Assembly: GCF_963855985.1 (NCBI RefSeq)
Contig: NC_087112.1
Span: forward strand, 7,938,501-8,002,500
Direction: 5' to 3'
Source of the DNA: Ostrinia nubilalis
Lineage: Eukaryota > Arthropoda > Insecta > Lepidoptera > Crambidae
DNA length: 64,000 nucleotides
Shown piece by piece: positions 20,581-31,442 of the stretch; the stretch's first letter is position 1; each line of letters starts with the position of its first letter. Both the position numbers and the translations under genes were made by a program. Below the pieces are notes generated by a model, which worked only from the letters and a program-made list of their open reading frames with translations, ran no database searches and was not told where the DNA came from.

Positions 20581-21790
20581 CATATAATTGTGCCGTATTT
20601 TAATGGTAATTCTAAATATGGCTCAATTAGATACCAACTTTTTGTAGGTCATCCAGTAAAACCCGCAGATTAGAAGGAAAAATATGGCGGCTTGAACTTT
20701 AAGAGGAAAATGGAGGATTTGACACAGATTATAAAGTTAAGGAAAATTGTATATTTAAAAACTTCGCATTAAAGAAATTAGGTGTACCTAGTATTGTAAA
20801 TCTATATTGGATTATTATTGTGTTGTAAAAGTTCAATAAAAATATTAATTTTAATATAGTTTTGGAATTTCCCTAAAACTCTAAAGGGTGGAAACGATAA
20901 GTGATTTCACTCGATTATTTAAAAAATCTAGATACTGATCTTGAAAGTGCTTCATGAGATCTATCAAACGGTATCAATATAGGTTACAGAATAAACTGGA
21001 TCTATCCGAATATTCAATGTTTCCAGCTTCCATACTAAATGTATGCCAACCACACAAAATTACAAGTGTATTTTTTTAACAAATAATAATATTAACATGA
21101 AACTCTTAATGGGACGTAGACGTCATTTGGCTTAAACGAACGAACCTCTGTAGGTTAGTAGGTATAATATCATTTTGAATGCAGTTCAATTCCTGATTAG
21201 GTCAACTGATGTTGCGATCCGTTGAATTAGCAGAATAAAGTGCCTCCCGCAATACGTAGAATATTTGTGGTAAATGCCAAAATATGGTCCTGTGGTCACC
21301 CATCCATCGCCAACCATGGATAGAGTTACTTATTTCGGTAACTACTTATTAAAACTTTTTACTGTTACTGAATGACTCATGTGAATTGTGAACTCTATTC
21401 GTGTGTACACAGCTTTTTACAGACAACTACTGTTTCTAAGATAATTATGCTATACATATTATTATAAAACACCTGTTTTCTTTACACAATTAATGTATTG
21501 TTTGTATTGGTGTTACCAATTTTAAAGCAATTTCGTGTATAAATCAAATAATAATGAAGTTATTTGGCAAAGCAAACATTATTAAATCAATTATTACCTA
21601 TACAGTACTGCTACTACACGTTATTAAGTATTTTTTATTGTCATATTACTAAGGTAATTGTGTTAACCTATAATAGTATCAATTAATTTGTTTAGAAAAA
21701 TGTTTAACTGTCATTAAACAATAAAATGTCGAACAAAAAACTTTTTTTTCTACATAAATTACCTTGAACTGGCCATTCAATCACTCAATT
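20581..21790. other. AT-rich stretch, one RTE tail remnant
   Basis: GACGTCATTTGGCTTAAACG with AACGAACC at about 21120-21147 is the very end of an RTE copy. Nothing else recognised. Confidence 0.45.
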
Positions 21791-23140
21791 CCATCGTCTG
21801 TAAAAAAAAATACGATGTGCGTTCTAGAACCAATTTCAAAAAGAAAGAAAAAAAGGTCCATTTAGTACCAAAACTAATGAATGAGTTTAAATGTGGAACA
21901 AAAAAAGTTTACTCATTTATTACCAAAAGACGAATGAATTTAAATATAGAACAAAACAAAACAATAAAAGCACCAAACACTAACGGCGCCTTTCACAATT
22001 ATGTTTTTGTTAACCATTGTTCGCTACGGAATTACGTAAAAAAATCAAAATAAGTCAGGTACCGTTTGTCAATTTCGACACGCGACCTTTTCTATGAGTT
22101 GAATAGCTTTGCTCTACATAAGTACGAACTATAAATCGATAATAATAAGGGTATACTAGAGTAATTTTGTCCGTTTGTTTATTGGACGTTTTAACCACAT
22201 TTTAACGCCTAAGTAAGTTGCTGGACTCATTTTGATGATTTTTAGTATAGAGATAGGAGAAGTATATTCTATAGGGATAGAATAAAAGTCAACGTTTTAA
22301 CACGACGATGGATCTAATGCTTTCGATACATAATACTGATTTTGAACATTTACCGTTTCCCTGCGGTAAAATCTAAGATTTACAGAGGGTTTCGTGGTAA
22401 AAGTTAGAAATGAACTCTTTGGACTTTTGCTATTGAATTTGGTAAATCTTAAGATTTACTGAAAAATCCTAAGATTTTGAATAGCCCATGGTCTGGTAGT
22501 AGGAACCATGGACTTTTACAGTAACTTTTGTCTCGACTCTACAGTGCAGTGTTAATTTTAAGATTTAAAAGGAAATATTGAAGATTATAATATCCGAGAA
22601 ACGGCAGATTCCATGATGCGAAAAAAAACATGTCCCTAAGTACCTCTTTAATATGAAGATTCATCTGCAATAAAAACAAACTACCCACAATAAATATGTT
22701 TTACGTTTATTTGCGTTACGTAAGAAGTCAATAATGAGCAGTCACACATCAACTTACACGATTTTGATGCAAAATTGCACCTTATCATAAACTTATAAGA
22801 GTCAACAATGTTTAGAATGATGTGCATCTATGGTTACTGCAATAGGAAGTTATTGTAACTTCTATTCTTGTACCTTATCTGTGGTATAATATTATGGAAA
22901 GGCAAATGTTTGTTTGTTCATATGAATGGACAAACTGGTTCATATTATTATATCAACAATAGCATTGCTTAATACGCAAAATATAATGTTTAGATCAAGA
23001 TTTAAGGGTTTCTTGTCAGGACTACGGAACCCTAAAAAGGTGTAGCTTTAAATTATAAACTTTAACTGGGTACTGTAATTGTTTTTAAGGTGCTTATATC
23101 AAAATAACGGTAGAGTTTTAAACATCAGCCTAACTCTACA
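21791..23140. other. AT-rich stretch with minor repeats
   Basis: 21850-21960 contains an imperfect tandem pair (ACCAAAA..ATGAATGAGTTTAAA..GAACAAAA). 22370-22500 carries a repeat based on AAATCTTAAGATTTA that recurs at 48840-48930. The 78-residue open frame at 21817-22053 reads through the tandem pair, is Lys/Asn-rich and matches nothing I know. Confidence 0.4.
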
Positions 23141-23149
23141 TATTTCAGG

Positions 23150-23215
23150 TGGTGAGAGGAGTCGTCTGGCAAGCGAAAGGTCGTGGGTTCGACTTCCTCC
23201 TTAGGCAATTAGATA
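23150..23215 (+). repeat. tRNA-like SINE fragment
   Basis: GTGAGAGGAGTCGTCTGGC and GCGAAAGGTCGTGGGTTCGA, i.e. a B-box with anticodon-arm-like sequence, as in lepidopteran SINEs. 35970-36040 holds a related piece in reverse. Confidence 0.45.
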
Positions 23216-23220
23216 TTTTC

Positions 23221-23654
23221 AAGTTACTTATTTAAATACAGTTTTGAGAGCGACTCTTGACGCTAGAAAATTTTAATAACTACAACATAATATATGTATT
23301 TTTGTAGTGATCATCAATGTAGTGTGAAAAGTAGGTATTTTGTTAATAAATAGTCCCCGTTACTTGGTGTTAAATAAAAAAAACACTGTATCATTATATA
23401 CCGTTATTGATGAAAATGAGTTCAAAGTCACGGTCAAAGTGTTGTACACAAAACGTTTAATACCTATTTAATTTAACCATAACATAACAACTTGTGTCAA
23501 GGATATAAATTATTTTATATTGTTATAATAGTAAATAAAATTATAATATATGTACTATTATATGGTTTCTAGGACTGTAATATTTACCCATCAAGGCAAA
23601 GCTAATTATTTAACAAATACCTACTCTGACATCCATCACTAATTTTATTGGTTT
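23221..23654. other. AT-rich stretch, nothing recognised
   Basis: No gene, RNA or repeat recognised. Confidence 0.45.
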
Positions 23655-24004
23655 TATGCATTGATCGAATGCCTGCGTGATCGAATCAGAAATGAGGAGA
23701 TCCGCAGGAGAACCAAAGTAACCGACATAGCTCGCAGAATTGCTAAAATCAAGTGGCAGTGGGCGGGGCACATAGCTCGTAGAGACGATGGCCGTTGGGG
23801 CAGGAAAGTTCTCGAGTGGCGACCACGGGCTGGAAGACGTAGCGTGGGCAGGCCTCCTACTAGGTGGACCGACGATCTGGTAAAGGTCGCGGGAAGAGCC
23901 TGGATGCGGGCAGCGCAGGACCGTTCATTGTGGAAAACCTTGAGGGAGGCCTTTGTCCAGCAGTGGACGTCATTTGGCTGAAAAGAAAGAAGAAAGAAAG
24001 AAAG
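23655..24004 (+). mobile_element. RTE-type retrotransposon 3' end, best-preserved copy
   Basis: The plus frame 23661-23981 (106 residues) is intact to its stop and encodes the C-terminal tail of a lepidopteran RTE endonuclease-reverse transcriptase: R-N-E-E-I-R-R-R-T-K-V, W-Q-W-A-G-H-I-A-R-R, D-G-R-W-G, V-G-R-P-P-T-R-W-T-D-D and terminal F-V-Q-Q-W-T-S-F-G. An AAAGAAAG microsatellite tail ends the copy. The catalytic reverse transcriptase domain is absent through 5' truncation, so it cannot move on its own. Confidence 0.8.
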
Positions 24005-24145
24005 ATGCATTACCTACTTGCGTTTTATATTATTTTATATAGAAACTGCGTATTAAAAAAAAAACACAAGGATATCATTGGAAATGACACCTTTAAGCTT
24101 TGCTTGTTACAGTAATTTAAAATATCTATATTTTAAAGAATACTA

Positions 24146-24664
24146 CACTCAACATCAAATAAACCGCACCTTCCGCGACGCGAACTTTAAAGATTTTCTT
24201 CTGACACAATCATGGTGCCCCAACAATATTGGTGTTATTTGAAAGCCCAATAAATATCCTTAAAGAAAAACACATTTAATTTCTTAATAAATGGTTAACA
24301 TATACCATAAATGTGACTAGAAAAAAGACCTCACTTTGGGCTCACCTCTGGGATCAATTAGACCAATTTTTATCGTTATAAAACCAAATAATGATCTCAC
24401 GTGCCCTCTTTAACAGATGGATAGCGATTAATCCCAACTTAACAGTTTTTTAGCCATAAAAATTGGCTAAAGCGTAACTACCTATTTTTTGAAGATGTGA
24501 CTCTGGACCCTTCTAAAGACACATTTTTGGGGTAAAAACCTTTCCGTTAATGAAATGAAGTTTAGAACTAGGCTTTCAAATGGTACCAATGTTGGTGGGA
24601 AGTGGGGATGCATACGTTTGATAAGTGCTTGTCGCGGGAGGTGCGATTTATTTGATGCCGAGTG
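24146..24664. mobile_element. 519-bp TIR element, copy 2 (TA target duplication)
   Basis: Inverse-orientation copy of 12201-12719, co-linear over its whole length with scattered substitutions. Starts CACTCAACATCAAATAAAC, ends GCCGAGTG, flanked by TA at both ends. Non-coding. Confidence 0.8.
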
Positions 24665-24669
24665 TAGTT

Positions 24670-24872
24670 ACTAGCGGCCGCCCGCGACATCGTTCGTACG
24701 CGTGGATCCAGTTTTACTCCCCTAGGAGTTGAATTTCGCAAAATCCCGTCTTAGTGAACACCTACGTTCTAAAAGGAACCCCACGCAATATTTGAGACTC
24801 CTAGCACTTGTAGTTTCTGAGATTCCGTGATGAGTGAGTCAGTCAGTGACCTTTTGCTTTTAAAGATATAGA
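24670..24872 (+). repeat. CCCGCGACTTCG dispersed repeat, near full length
   Basis: ACTAGCGGCCGCCCGCGACA head, CGCGTGGATCC, GAGACTCCTAGCACTTGTAG, GTGAGTCAGTCAGTGACCTT, then a GATATAGA tail. The same arrangement is at 60941-61128. It inserts directly beside the 519-bp element and the following SINE. Confidence 0.7.
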
Positions 24873-25008
24873 CAATCCCGTTAGCCCTTCGTGCTAAGCT
24901 AAATGCTTGTGTTACAAAAGGGCTCACCATAACAGTTGAGCGACGAATGGGGTTCGAACCACCTTGGAAGTCGAGTCGGCCATTTCGACCCATTACGTTC
25001 ATTCAGTC
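24873..25008 (-). repeat. tRNA-derived SINE, copy 2 of family CGATAGCCGAACGG
   Basis: Inverse of 10306-10448: CCCGTTAGCCCTTCGTGCTA, GGGCTCACC, GGGTTCGAACC-like B-box complement at 24950-24962, TCGAGTCGGCCA. The head is degraded. Confidence 0.65.
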
Positions 25009-25019
25009 AAACATTTCAA

Positions 25020-25262
25020 AATTTTAAGTTGCAGTCATCATCATCATCATCAACAGCCCTTTACAGTCCACTGCTGGACTATGAGCCTCCCCCACTATAG
25101 TGGAGAGTTTTGCCATAATCCCCACGCTTGGCAGGCGGGTTGGAGATCGCTGCAGTTTAAAAGATTGATGTTTGTCAGAGAGCGCTGCTGTCCGTTCTCT
25201 GTTTGATGTGTAGTCCCTAAGTCGCCTCTTACGACACTTAAGTAAGTCGTAGTATAGTTTCA
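25020..25262 (-). repeat. Composite retrotransposon 3'-end repeat
   Basis: TCATCATCATCATCA, GTCCACTGCTGGACTATG, CCCCACGCTTGGCAGGCGGG and CCTAAGTCGCCTCTTACGAC. The last two blocks are shared with 15735-16080 and 41785-41935. Reads as a LINE 3' end in minus orientation. Confidence 0.5.
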
Positions 25263-25759
25263 CAAATTATTTGATTTAGAAACTTCTATGTTTGCATATT
25301 AATAGTTCAATATTATAGTTATAATATTTACGTTTAAACGCACATCTTCCTCAAGTCTTTATTAAAATAAACAAACTGCAATAAACATTGGCCACTTTTG
25401 TAGTTCCATTAAGAGATGTTTAGAAATTATACTGACTGTGCAATTATAGATTTTTAGGAACTATTTTATTAACACTATAAAAAACGATAACCACTAGTTA
25501 ATTAAGTAAGGTATTTGTAATTTTTCCAGCATTAGTAACAGTTCTTTCATTTACTGGAAATATGACATAACGCACATGGTTTATCGACGTGCCCGTGTCA
25601 CGTTTTCAGAGTCGTAGTTATGTGTTTTTACACATACAAGTCATAGACTAGCAGGCGAAGTTATTGTTTCGTTAGATGTATAGGTGTAGCACAATGGAAA
25701 TTGATCACAGATGATTCAAGGAACACCGTCATAATTTTCAAGACAAAGAATTAATTAAT
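25263..25759. other. AT-rich stretch, nothing recognised
   Basis: No gene, RNA or repeat recognised. Confidence 0.45.
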
Positions 25760-25948
25760 CTTTACTAATATTATAGAGCTGAAGAGTTTATTTGCTTGCT
25801 TGAACGCGCTAATCTCAGGACCTACTTATCGAGGAAGGCTTTAGTTTAAAAAACATCACCCTACAATCGGGGCGGAGCAGTAAAGAAAAAAATGTTACAA
25901 AAACGGGAAATATTATTCAAACTATTTTCACGCGTACGAAGTCGACTT
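25760..25948 (-). repeat. CTAATATTATA...CGCGTACGAAGTCG dispersed repeat
   Basis: Starts TTACTAATATTATAGAGCTG and ends CACGCGTACGAAGTCG, the reverse of the repeat head at 4298. Contains GAAGAGTTTATTTGCTTGCT and ATCTCAGGACC, as I know from related lepidopteran copies. Confidence 0.6.
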
Positions 25949-25984
25949 ATTTTTGAATACGAAAGGGACATAATGAGAGTCTCA

Positions 25985-26100
25985 CTAAGTGGTCTGACGA
26001 TCTGGTGAAGGTCGCGGGAAGCGCCTGGAAACGGGTAGCACAGGACCGGTCTTTGTGGAAATCTTTGGAGACCTTTGTCCAGCAGTGGACATCATCCTCA
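25985..26100 (+). mobile_element. RTE-type 3' end
   Basis: AAGTGGTCTGACGATCTGGT, GAAGGTCGCGGGAAGCGCCT, ACAGGACCGGTCTTTGTGGA and CAGCAGTGGACATCATC. A short 5'-truncated copy. Confidence 0.65.
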
Positions 26101-26104
26101 TGTG

Positions 26105-27007
26105 CAGTGACTTAACAATTCGAAGAATTTACTTAAAATAAAATTTATCTAAACTCAACGCACACAGCTTGTAGAAGTAAGTTTTTTATAAATTTTCAGT
26201 TTGCCGAAAAACATGCTTCTTTTTCCTACAAATACCATTTCGTTGGTGAAGTGTAGCTACTAAAACTAATTGTATTATAGTATGGTGGTGAGGAGTGACA
26301 ATACTTGTGGGGTCGAGGGTCAAGAACGTACGTGTTTGGTAATATTCAAACTGAAAATAATATTTGTGAAACATCCTCCAGTGGAAATAACATCATATCA
26401 TTTTAAACGAATTCCTTAAGTGTTAACTACTTCTAAGAGCAACGCCAGGACGCTTGTGTGTATCAAATACTCGTAGTATGAAATATTACAAGCTAACCTT
26501 AAAATATGATAGTCTAAAAAAAAAATTATTTGTCACTAGTTTTCTTTACCTTATCAGTAACATAATGAAAATATTTATATGTACCTATACAAAATCATCG
26601 ATCAACGCAATTCTACTATTAAGCCTTTTATCGATTCACACTTCCTAATGAGGCGATAAAATTAATTAAGATAAGACAAAAGCTTCGGTATTACAAATTT
26701 ACAAAGGGATACCTGTCAGAATATGCGTTGATGTATTGTGTAAATAATCAGATCGTTAAAGGATTCACGCCGGTGTATAAAGATTACAGGGGCACCGAGG
26801 GGGAAAGAAAAAGCTAATCCCCATCGAATTGTCCCATCAAAGGGAGGTGGTGAACTTTTCGTCCACAATTCCCCGTTAAGCGTATAGTTTTTCAAAAGTG
26901 TGTGAAAGCGGAGAATTCTACTTAAAAAATCTGATTTACCCTTTCTGAGGCAGACTGCCCCCTCTTTCCCAAAAGCTAGGTACGCCAATAATACCTGTAT
27001 AGTTATA
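26105..27007. other. Mostly AT-rich; small GC-richer patch unexplained
   Basis: 26780-26990 is less AT-rich than its surroundings and lies within a 118-codon minus open frame (26716-27072) that also runs through a known repeat head, so I do not treat it as coding. Nothing else recognised. Confidence 0.4.
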
Positions 27008-27062
27008 CTAGCTTTTGCCCGCGGCTTCAAACGCGTGAAATTTAGTTTGTCACAGATCACAG
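27008..27062 (+). repeat. CCCGCGGCTTC repeat head
   Basis: ACTAGCTTTTGCCCGCGGCT, then CGCGTGAAATTTAGTTTGTC, identical in type to the reverse-strand end of 40677-40880. Confidence 0.6.
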
Positions 27063-27156
27063 AGTACTTCACAGATCGTTAATAGTGAATTTTAAAGTTC
27101 ATTGATTATATCATTATCGTCCCAAGTGGTTATAATTATTAAATTTATTTAGGTCG

Positions 27157-27208
27157 TAAACCACTATTAGGATTGTTAAAGTGCTTTAACAATCCTAATA
27201 GTGGTTTA
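27157..27208. repeat. Perfect 25-bp hairpin with 2-nt loop
   Basis: 27157-27181 and 27184-27208 are exact inverted complements around the dinucleotide TG (core CCACTATTAGGATTGTTAAA). A smaller hairpin follows at 27239-27262 (ACGGTTGGT / ACTAACCGT). Confidence 0.8.
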
Positions 27209-27310
27209 TAATAGCCATAAATGAATTTACGAGTTCTAACGGTTGGTTTTACCACTAACCGTATCACTATTGGTGCCATTCATGACTAGCAATTACTTTT
27301 ATGGCCTGTT

Positions 27311-27425
27311 TTGTTAAAAATCCTAATAATATTATATGCGAAAGTTTGTGAGGATGGATGTTTGTTACTCTTTACGCAAAAAGTACTGAACGGAATTAGA
27401 TAAAACTTTACATTAATGATTGTTA
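27311..27425 (-). repeat. Part of the CTAATATTATA...TGCGAAAGTTT repeat
   Basis: CCTAATAATATTATATGCGA, GGATGTTTGTTACTCTTTAC and GTACTGAACGGA match the start of 40677-40880. Confidence 0.6.
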
Positions 27426-27571
27426 ACATATCAAAGAAATATTTTAAGTCTGAGAAAATTAAGAAAACATAAAAAGATAAACTCACATGGCCAAAACCGT
27501 GGGAAGTTACGTAGTTATTAATAAAAATAAGAATAAAAGTAGCTGCTCTACCTTGAACTGACGCAAAGTAA

Positions 27572-27688
27572 GGCTGGTAGCACCATCTTACTTTAACTTT
27601 AACAAACGTCAAAAGTCTGTCAAACTCCACACAAAAAACACCAGTTATGGTTAAAGTCACGGTTCAAATAAGTTGGTGCAACTCAGCC
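27572..27688. mobile_element. Palindromic MITE GGCTGGTNGCACCA
   Basis: GGCTGGTAGCACCATCTTAC at the left and GTTGGTGCAACTCAGCC at the right are inverted repeats. Partial relatives lie at 9640-9708 and 33640-33700. Confidence 0.65.
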
Positions 27689-27689
27689 A

Positions 27690-28605
27690 TAGACTAAGTA
27701 GGTATTTTGTGAAAATGCGCTATATTTTTATCCTATCGCACTACCTGTCCATAAATTACTGAATTAATTACGGAAATAGTTACGAAAGGATACTATAAAG
27801 TACCATTAAATGGCAAAGTGCACGGATTTTACCTCAATGCATTTGTTTGCATTTCCTGTAACAAGCAACAATAGCTCAAGTTCTATGAGACATTTCTTTT
27901 CATGTTCTTGTAGTTAGAACGTGCCTTCAATAGGACAAATATGATATAGAGATTTGTCACGTTTTCGGCTCATTTCGTGTTCTAATAATAGAACCACGGG
28001 TATTAGTTTTTCCGAACATAAAAAAATTGCAAGTAAAATAAATGACAAATTGACAAACTGAACGTTTCTAAAAATCTAAGTTATTAAAAAATAAATCCGT
28101 GACTCTATCCCCTGGTTTTACTTAAATTAATTAGTTTATTAGCAATAAGAATTAGTTTTTCTAACCATGTACAAAATATGCCCTTGTATATTACCACGAG
28201 AATTTTATTTCCCAAAAATAAATAAAACAGTTTTGTTTATTTGGTAAATAACTACTCTTAGTTAATTAGTTATCAAATGTATAAGACAAGTTATACGAAT
28301 AAATCCAAAAAATTAAGCAAAGAAATTGCATGTTCTTCTTGTAGAACATCAGGAATCAAGAGGTTAATGAAATCGAATTCACTGTTTATGTGAACTAGAA
28401 TTTAGTGGCATATAAAAGTCGCACAGTTCCGTATGAACCAATAACATGGGTAAAACCCCGTAATCGTGTTTCCCTTAGTGGAAATTGTTTGAAAACATCG
28501 ACTAGGTATGGGAAAATATTGCGGGTACACTTAGCTTAAACATTCACACATTTCTCCATTTCTATAGTTAATGGTTTATAAGCGCAAGAAAATCAACAGT
28601 GACCA
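27690..28605. other. AT-rich stretch, nothing recognised
   Basis: No gene, RNA or repeat recognised. Confidence 0.45.
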
Positions 28606-28736
28606 AGTTTCTTGCGCTGCTACTTCTCAGCACTGGCCCATTTATTGTCCTGAAGCAGTGCTAGTTATTAATACTGGGACATGTAAAAGTGCTTTTTAAA
28701 AGCCTATTTGCAAAAATAAATGAATTTTATGTTAAC
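28606..28736 (-). repeat. Dispersed repeat with GCCTATTTGCAAAAATAAA block
   Basis: Inverse copy of 3501-3640 (TTCTTGCGCTGCTACTTCTC, CTCAGCACTGGCCCATTTAT, TTTTAAAAGCCTATTTGCAA). Confidence 0.65.
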
Positions 28737-28799
28737 GAATAGAGCATTTTTATTCACAACGAAGATGCTCTTGGTCTGTGTCTTACTGCAGAAAATGAT

Positions 28800-29055
28800 G
28801 ATGGGGCGAAAGTGGAAGCGAGCTTCACCTTGAATCCTCAACCACAGAGGAACTGGCTATCTTACCACTGCCGGAACACTATGCTGTTAATATTGTAGCT
28901 ATGGCGACAGTCTTAGGTAAGATAGTGGTAGCCAGACGGACTTAGAAGAAGCTCTATCAACAACCAAATCGAGCAGAAAATCTACCCCCACTGGGAATCT
29001 GAGAGACTCTGGGCCTGACTGAAGCACGTAGTCTTACCATTAGACTTAGTGGACT
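28800..29055 (-). repeat. Two SINE-like repeats in tandem, degenerate
   Basis: 28807-28875 is the inverse of the 16978-17175 repeat. 28895-29053 is a decayed inverse copy of the SINE at 31097-31442 (TAAGATAGTGGTAGCCAGAC, CCCCCACTGGGAATC, TCTTACCATTAGACTTAG). Confidence 0.55.
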
Positions 29056-29068
29056 TCACATTCAATAT

Positions 29069-29254
29069 AACTTCGAACTCCTCCTAAGTTCTTCTGATTA
29101 ATTTCGTTGCGGGCCCAATAACAGTAACTTTCCCCCGGGACAAACTTGACCTTCACTAGTTGGGTTTGTATTGGTGATCAAGCTGTAGATCCTGGCTACA
29201 CAGGAGTTGCAGCGGTGGGAACGAGAGGTGAGAATAGTCCCTGTTATGTAGAGA
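29069..29254 (-). repeat. Dispersed repeat (inverse of 18517-18690)
   Basis: CTTCGAACTCCTCCTAAGTT, CTGATTAATTTCGTTGCGGG, GCAGCGGTGGGAACGAGAGG, co-linear with 18517-18690 in reverse. The minus open frame over it is incidental. Confidence 0.65.
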
Positions 29255-29620
29255 AACGACTCTACAAATGTTATATTTATTTTAAAGTTAGATAATTCGG
29301 TAATAAATGTGTCCATATAATAATACACCAGACTCATAATCCTCAAAAGTCTACAGTACCCTAATCTTCGATGATTTTATTAAAAAAATATATTGCCAAT
29401 AAAGTGAAATGGCTTTTTTGTGAAATAAATAATAAGAACCAAATTCAAAGAACAATACTCGTAATAAAACAATAATGATTGATACAGGCGAATACTCATA
29501 AAATAATACGCATAAAATTATTTTTATCATGAATGAAATCATAGTTATTTATAGTCCGATTAACATTAGCTAATCTGCATTAAATCGTTTTCGATAATAA
29601 AGTTTTTGGATTATTGGTTG
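29255..29620. other. AT-rich stretch, nothing recognised
   Basis: No gene, RNA or repeat recognised. Confidence 0.45.
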
Positions 29621-29621
29621 G

Positions 29622-29702
29622 AAATTTCTGCAACTGTTTATTGCCTGAAGATAATGCAATTTCCAATATCTTCTGTCAAACAGTAAATAGTTGCAGAAAT
29701 CT
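29622..29702. ncRNA. Candidate imperfect hairpin of pre-miRNA size
   Basis: The arms ATTTCTGCAACTGTTTA and TAAATAGTTGCAGAAAT pair, and continue with bulges through TTGCCTGAAGATA and TATCTTCTGTCAA to a loop of about 13 nt, about 77 nt in all. Size and imperfect pairing fit a miRNA precursor, but small foldback transposons look the same. Confidence 0.25.
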
Positions 29703-30483
29703 ACTTAGCGATAAAATTATGTATTTAACCTAAAAGTCAATCAATCCCAGTGAACTTGCTACCTAAGTATATCCCGTACAACTGGTACAACGATACGGTT
29801 AGATAGTTACACCTAGTACCTAAAGTACGGCCCTGTGAAGACCTTATGTATTTTACTTTACGCCCTTAAATTTTAATCCTACTTATTTCACGAATTAATC
29901 GATGGATGGATGTAAAAGTACGCTTAAACCACTGTACTGACATAGAGATGGTCAGTACCTCCCGGGGAAAAGTTTAGTAGTACCTACCCAGGGCAAAACA
30001 GGATAGTTTTTATCCCAGATGACGTATTTTTGTGACAGACAAAATTCACGTGATGAAAGCCAAAGACAAAAGCACTATTTTTAAGGAATATTTCAAGAGA
30101 GAAAGAAAGAAATAATTCTTATTGGCAAGTACCAGAAATAAAAACAATACAAATCAACATAAGAGTTGCTAATAGGGATGAAAAGACTCACACAGCTCAC
30201 AGTCAGCGAAATAGGACCGTTCAGCAACCTTATGGTAAGGAACCCTAAAAATAAAGAAATTGTCATCGACTGCTTATCTTACCTCGTTAACTCATTCAGT
30301 TACATTTCATGTGATCTTGAACCGTCTTGATGGCAGTCATCACGTAATGAACGCAATTAGAAGTTATGCAATCATTGTATAAATGCATTAGCATTGATAA
30401 TTAGGTCTATAGATGATACTTTGCAAAATAAAATTTTAAATTAACACCGTAGGAGTGACAGTTATTTTGATACTTTGTTAGTT
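29703..30483. other. AT-rich stretch, nothing recognised
   Basis: No gene, RNA or repeat recognised. Confidence 0.45.
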
Positions 30484-30882
30484 AATTAATCACCTCTCAC
30501 TACAGGCCTTATAACACACAGGCCACAGCGTGCTATGGAGAGGGCCATGCTCGGTTTTTTTTTACGAGATCGATTCAGAAATGAGGAGATCCGTAAACGA
30601 ACTAAAGTCGCTGACATAGCCCGACGGATTAGCAAGCTGAAGTGGCAATGGGCAGGGCACATAGTACGCAGAACTGACGGCCGATGGGGCAGCAAGGTTC
30701 GTAGCGTGGGACGTCCACCCACAAGCTGGACTACCTTTATGATGACCAACGACATCATAAAGGTAGCAGGAAGGCGCTGGACGCAGACCGCTACCAACCG
30801 GGCAACATGGAAAGCATTGGGGGAGGCCTATTTTCAGCAGTGGACGTCCTATGGCTGAGATGATGATGATGATGATGAAGAA
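30484..30882 (+). mobile_element. RTE-type 3' end with intact tail frame
   Basis: Plus frame 30535-30858 encodes M-E-R-A-M-L-G, R-N-E-E-I-R-K-R-T-K-V, K-W-Q-W-A-G-H-I-V, F-Q-Q-W-T-S-Y-G and a stop, then a GATGATGATGATGATGA tail. In-frame sequence upstream (P-L-T-T-G-L, then T-H-R-P-Q-R-A) extends the match. An internal inverted insertion sits at 30731-30766. 5'-truncated, non-autonomous. Confidence 0.75.
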
Positions 30883-31096
30883 TATTATAAGAAGATTTGG
30901 GGAAGCCTCTAGAAGAGTGTCCAGTTTAATTTCGGATTATGAATAATGTTTCGTTATCAATGTCTATATCACTGATAAACCTAACAAATAACGGATTTTC
31001 CCAATAATAAATTATTGATAGGTATAATATATGGGTATGATTAGTGTTCAGGATTTCCTAGAACTTGCATAAAAGCCAGGTGAGTAATATTTTACC

Positions 31097-31442
31097 TATA
31101 GTCTAAATATACATAACTCAAAGGTGACTGACTGACATAGTGATCTATCAACGCACAGCCCAAACCACTGGACGGATCGGGCTGAAATTTGGCATGCAGG
31201 TAGATGTTATGAAGTAGGCATCTACTAAGAAAGAATTTTACGAAACTCCACCCCTGTTAACATTGCTGTTATGGCGACAGGCGACAGGTAAGATGGTGGT
31301 AGGTAGCTAGCCTGGCGGACTTAGAATAAGCCCTACCACTACCACCAACCAAACCGAACAGAAAAATCTGCCCCCACTGGGAATCGAACCCGGGACCTCT
31401 GCGTCTGAAGCAGGTGGTCTTACCACTAGACCACAGAGGCGG
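31097..31442 (-). repeat. tRNA-derived SINE, near full length
   Basis: On the minus strand the head reads GCCTCTGTGGTCTAGTGGTA (A-box), then GTCCCGGGTTCGATTCCCAG (B-box), then GGGGGCAGATTTTTCTGTTC, a body, and a 3' part with GGGCTGTGCGTTGATAGATC and a GTCAGTCAGTCACC run. This composite of tRNA head and LINE-like tail is a very common lepidopteran SINE. A cloverleaf start is visible, but the acceptor stem is lost. Confidence 0.8.

Noticed and set aside
22370..22500. AAATCTTAAGATTTA repeats considered as a palindromic regulatory array
   Set aside because: The same pattern recurs at 48840-48930 with surrounding similarity, so it is a dispersed repeat.
26716..27072. 118-codon minus frame as a gene candidate
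   Set aside because: Its first part is a known dispersed repeat head, and the rest shows no motif or splice context.
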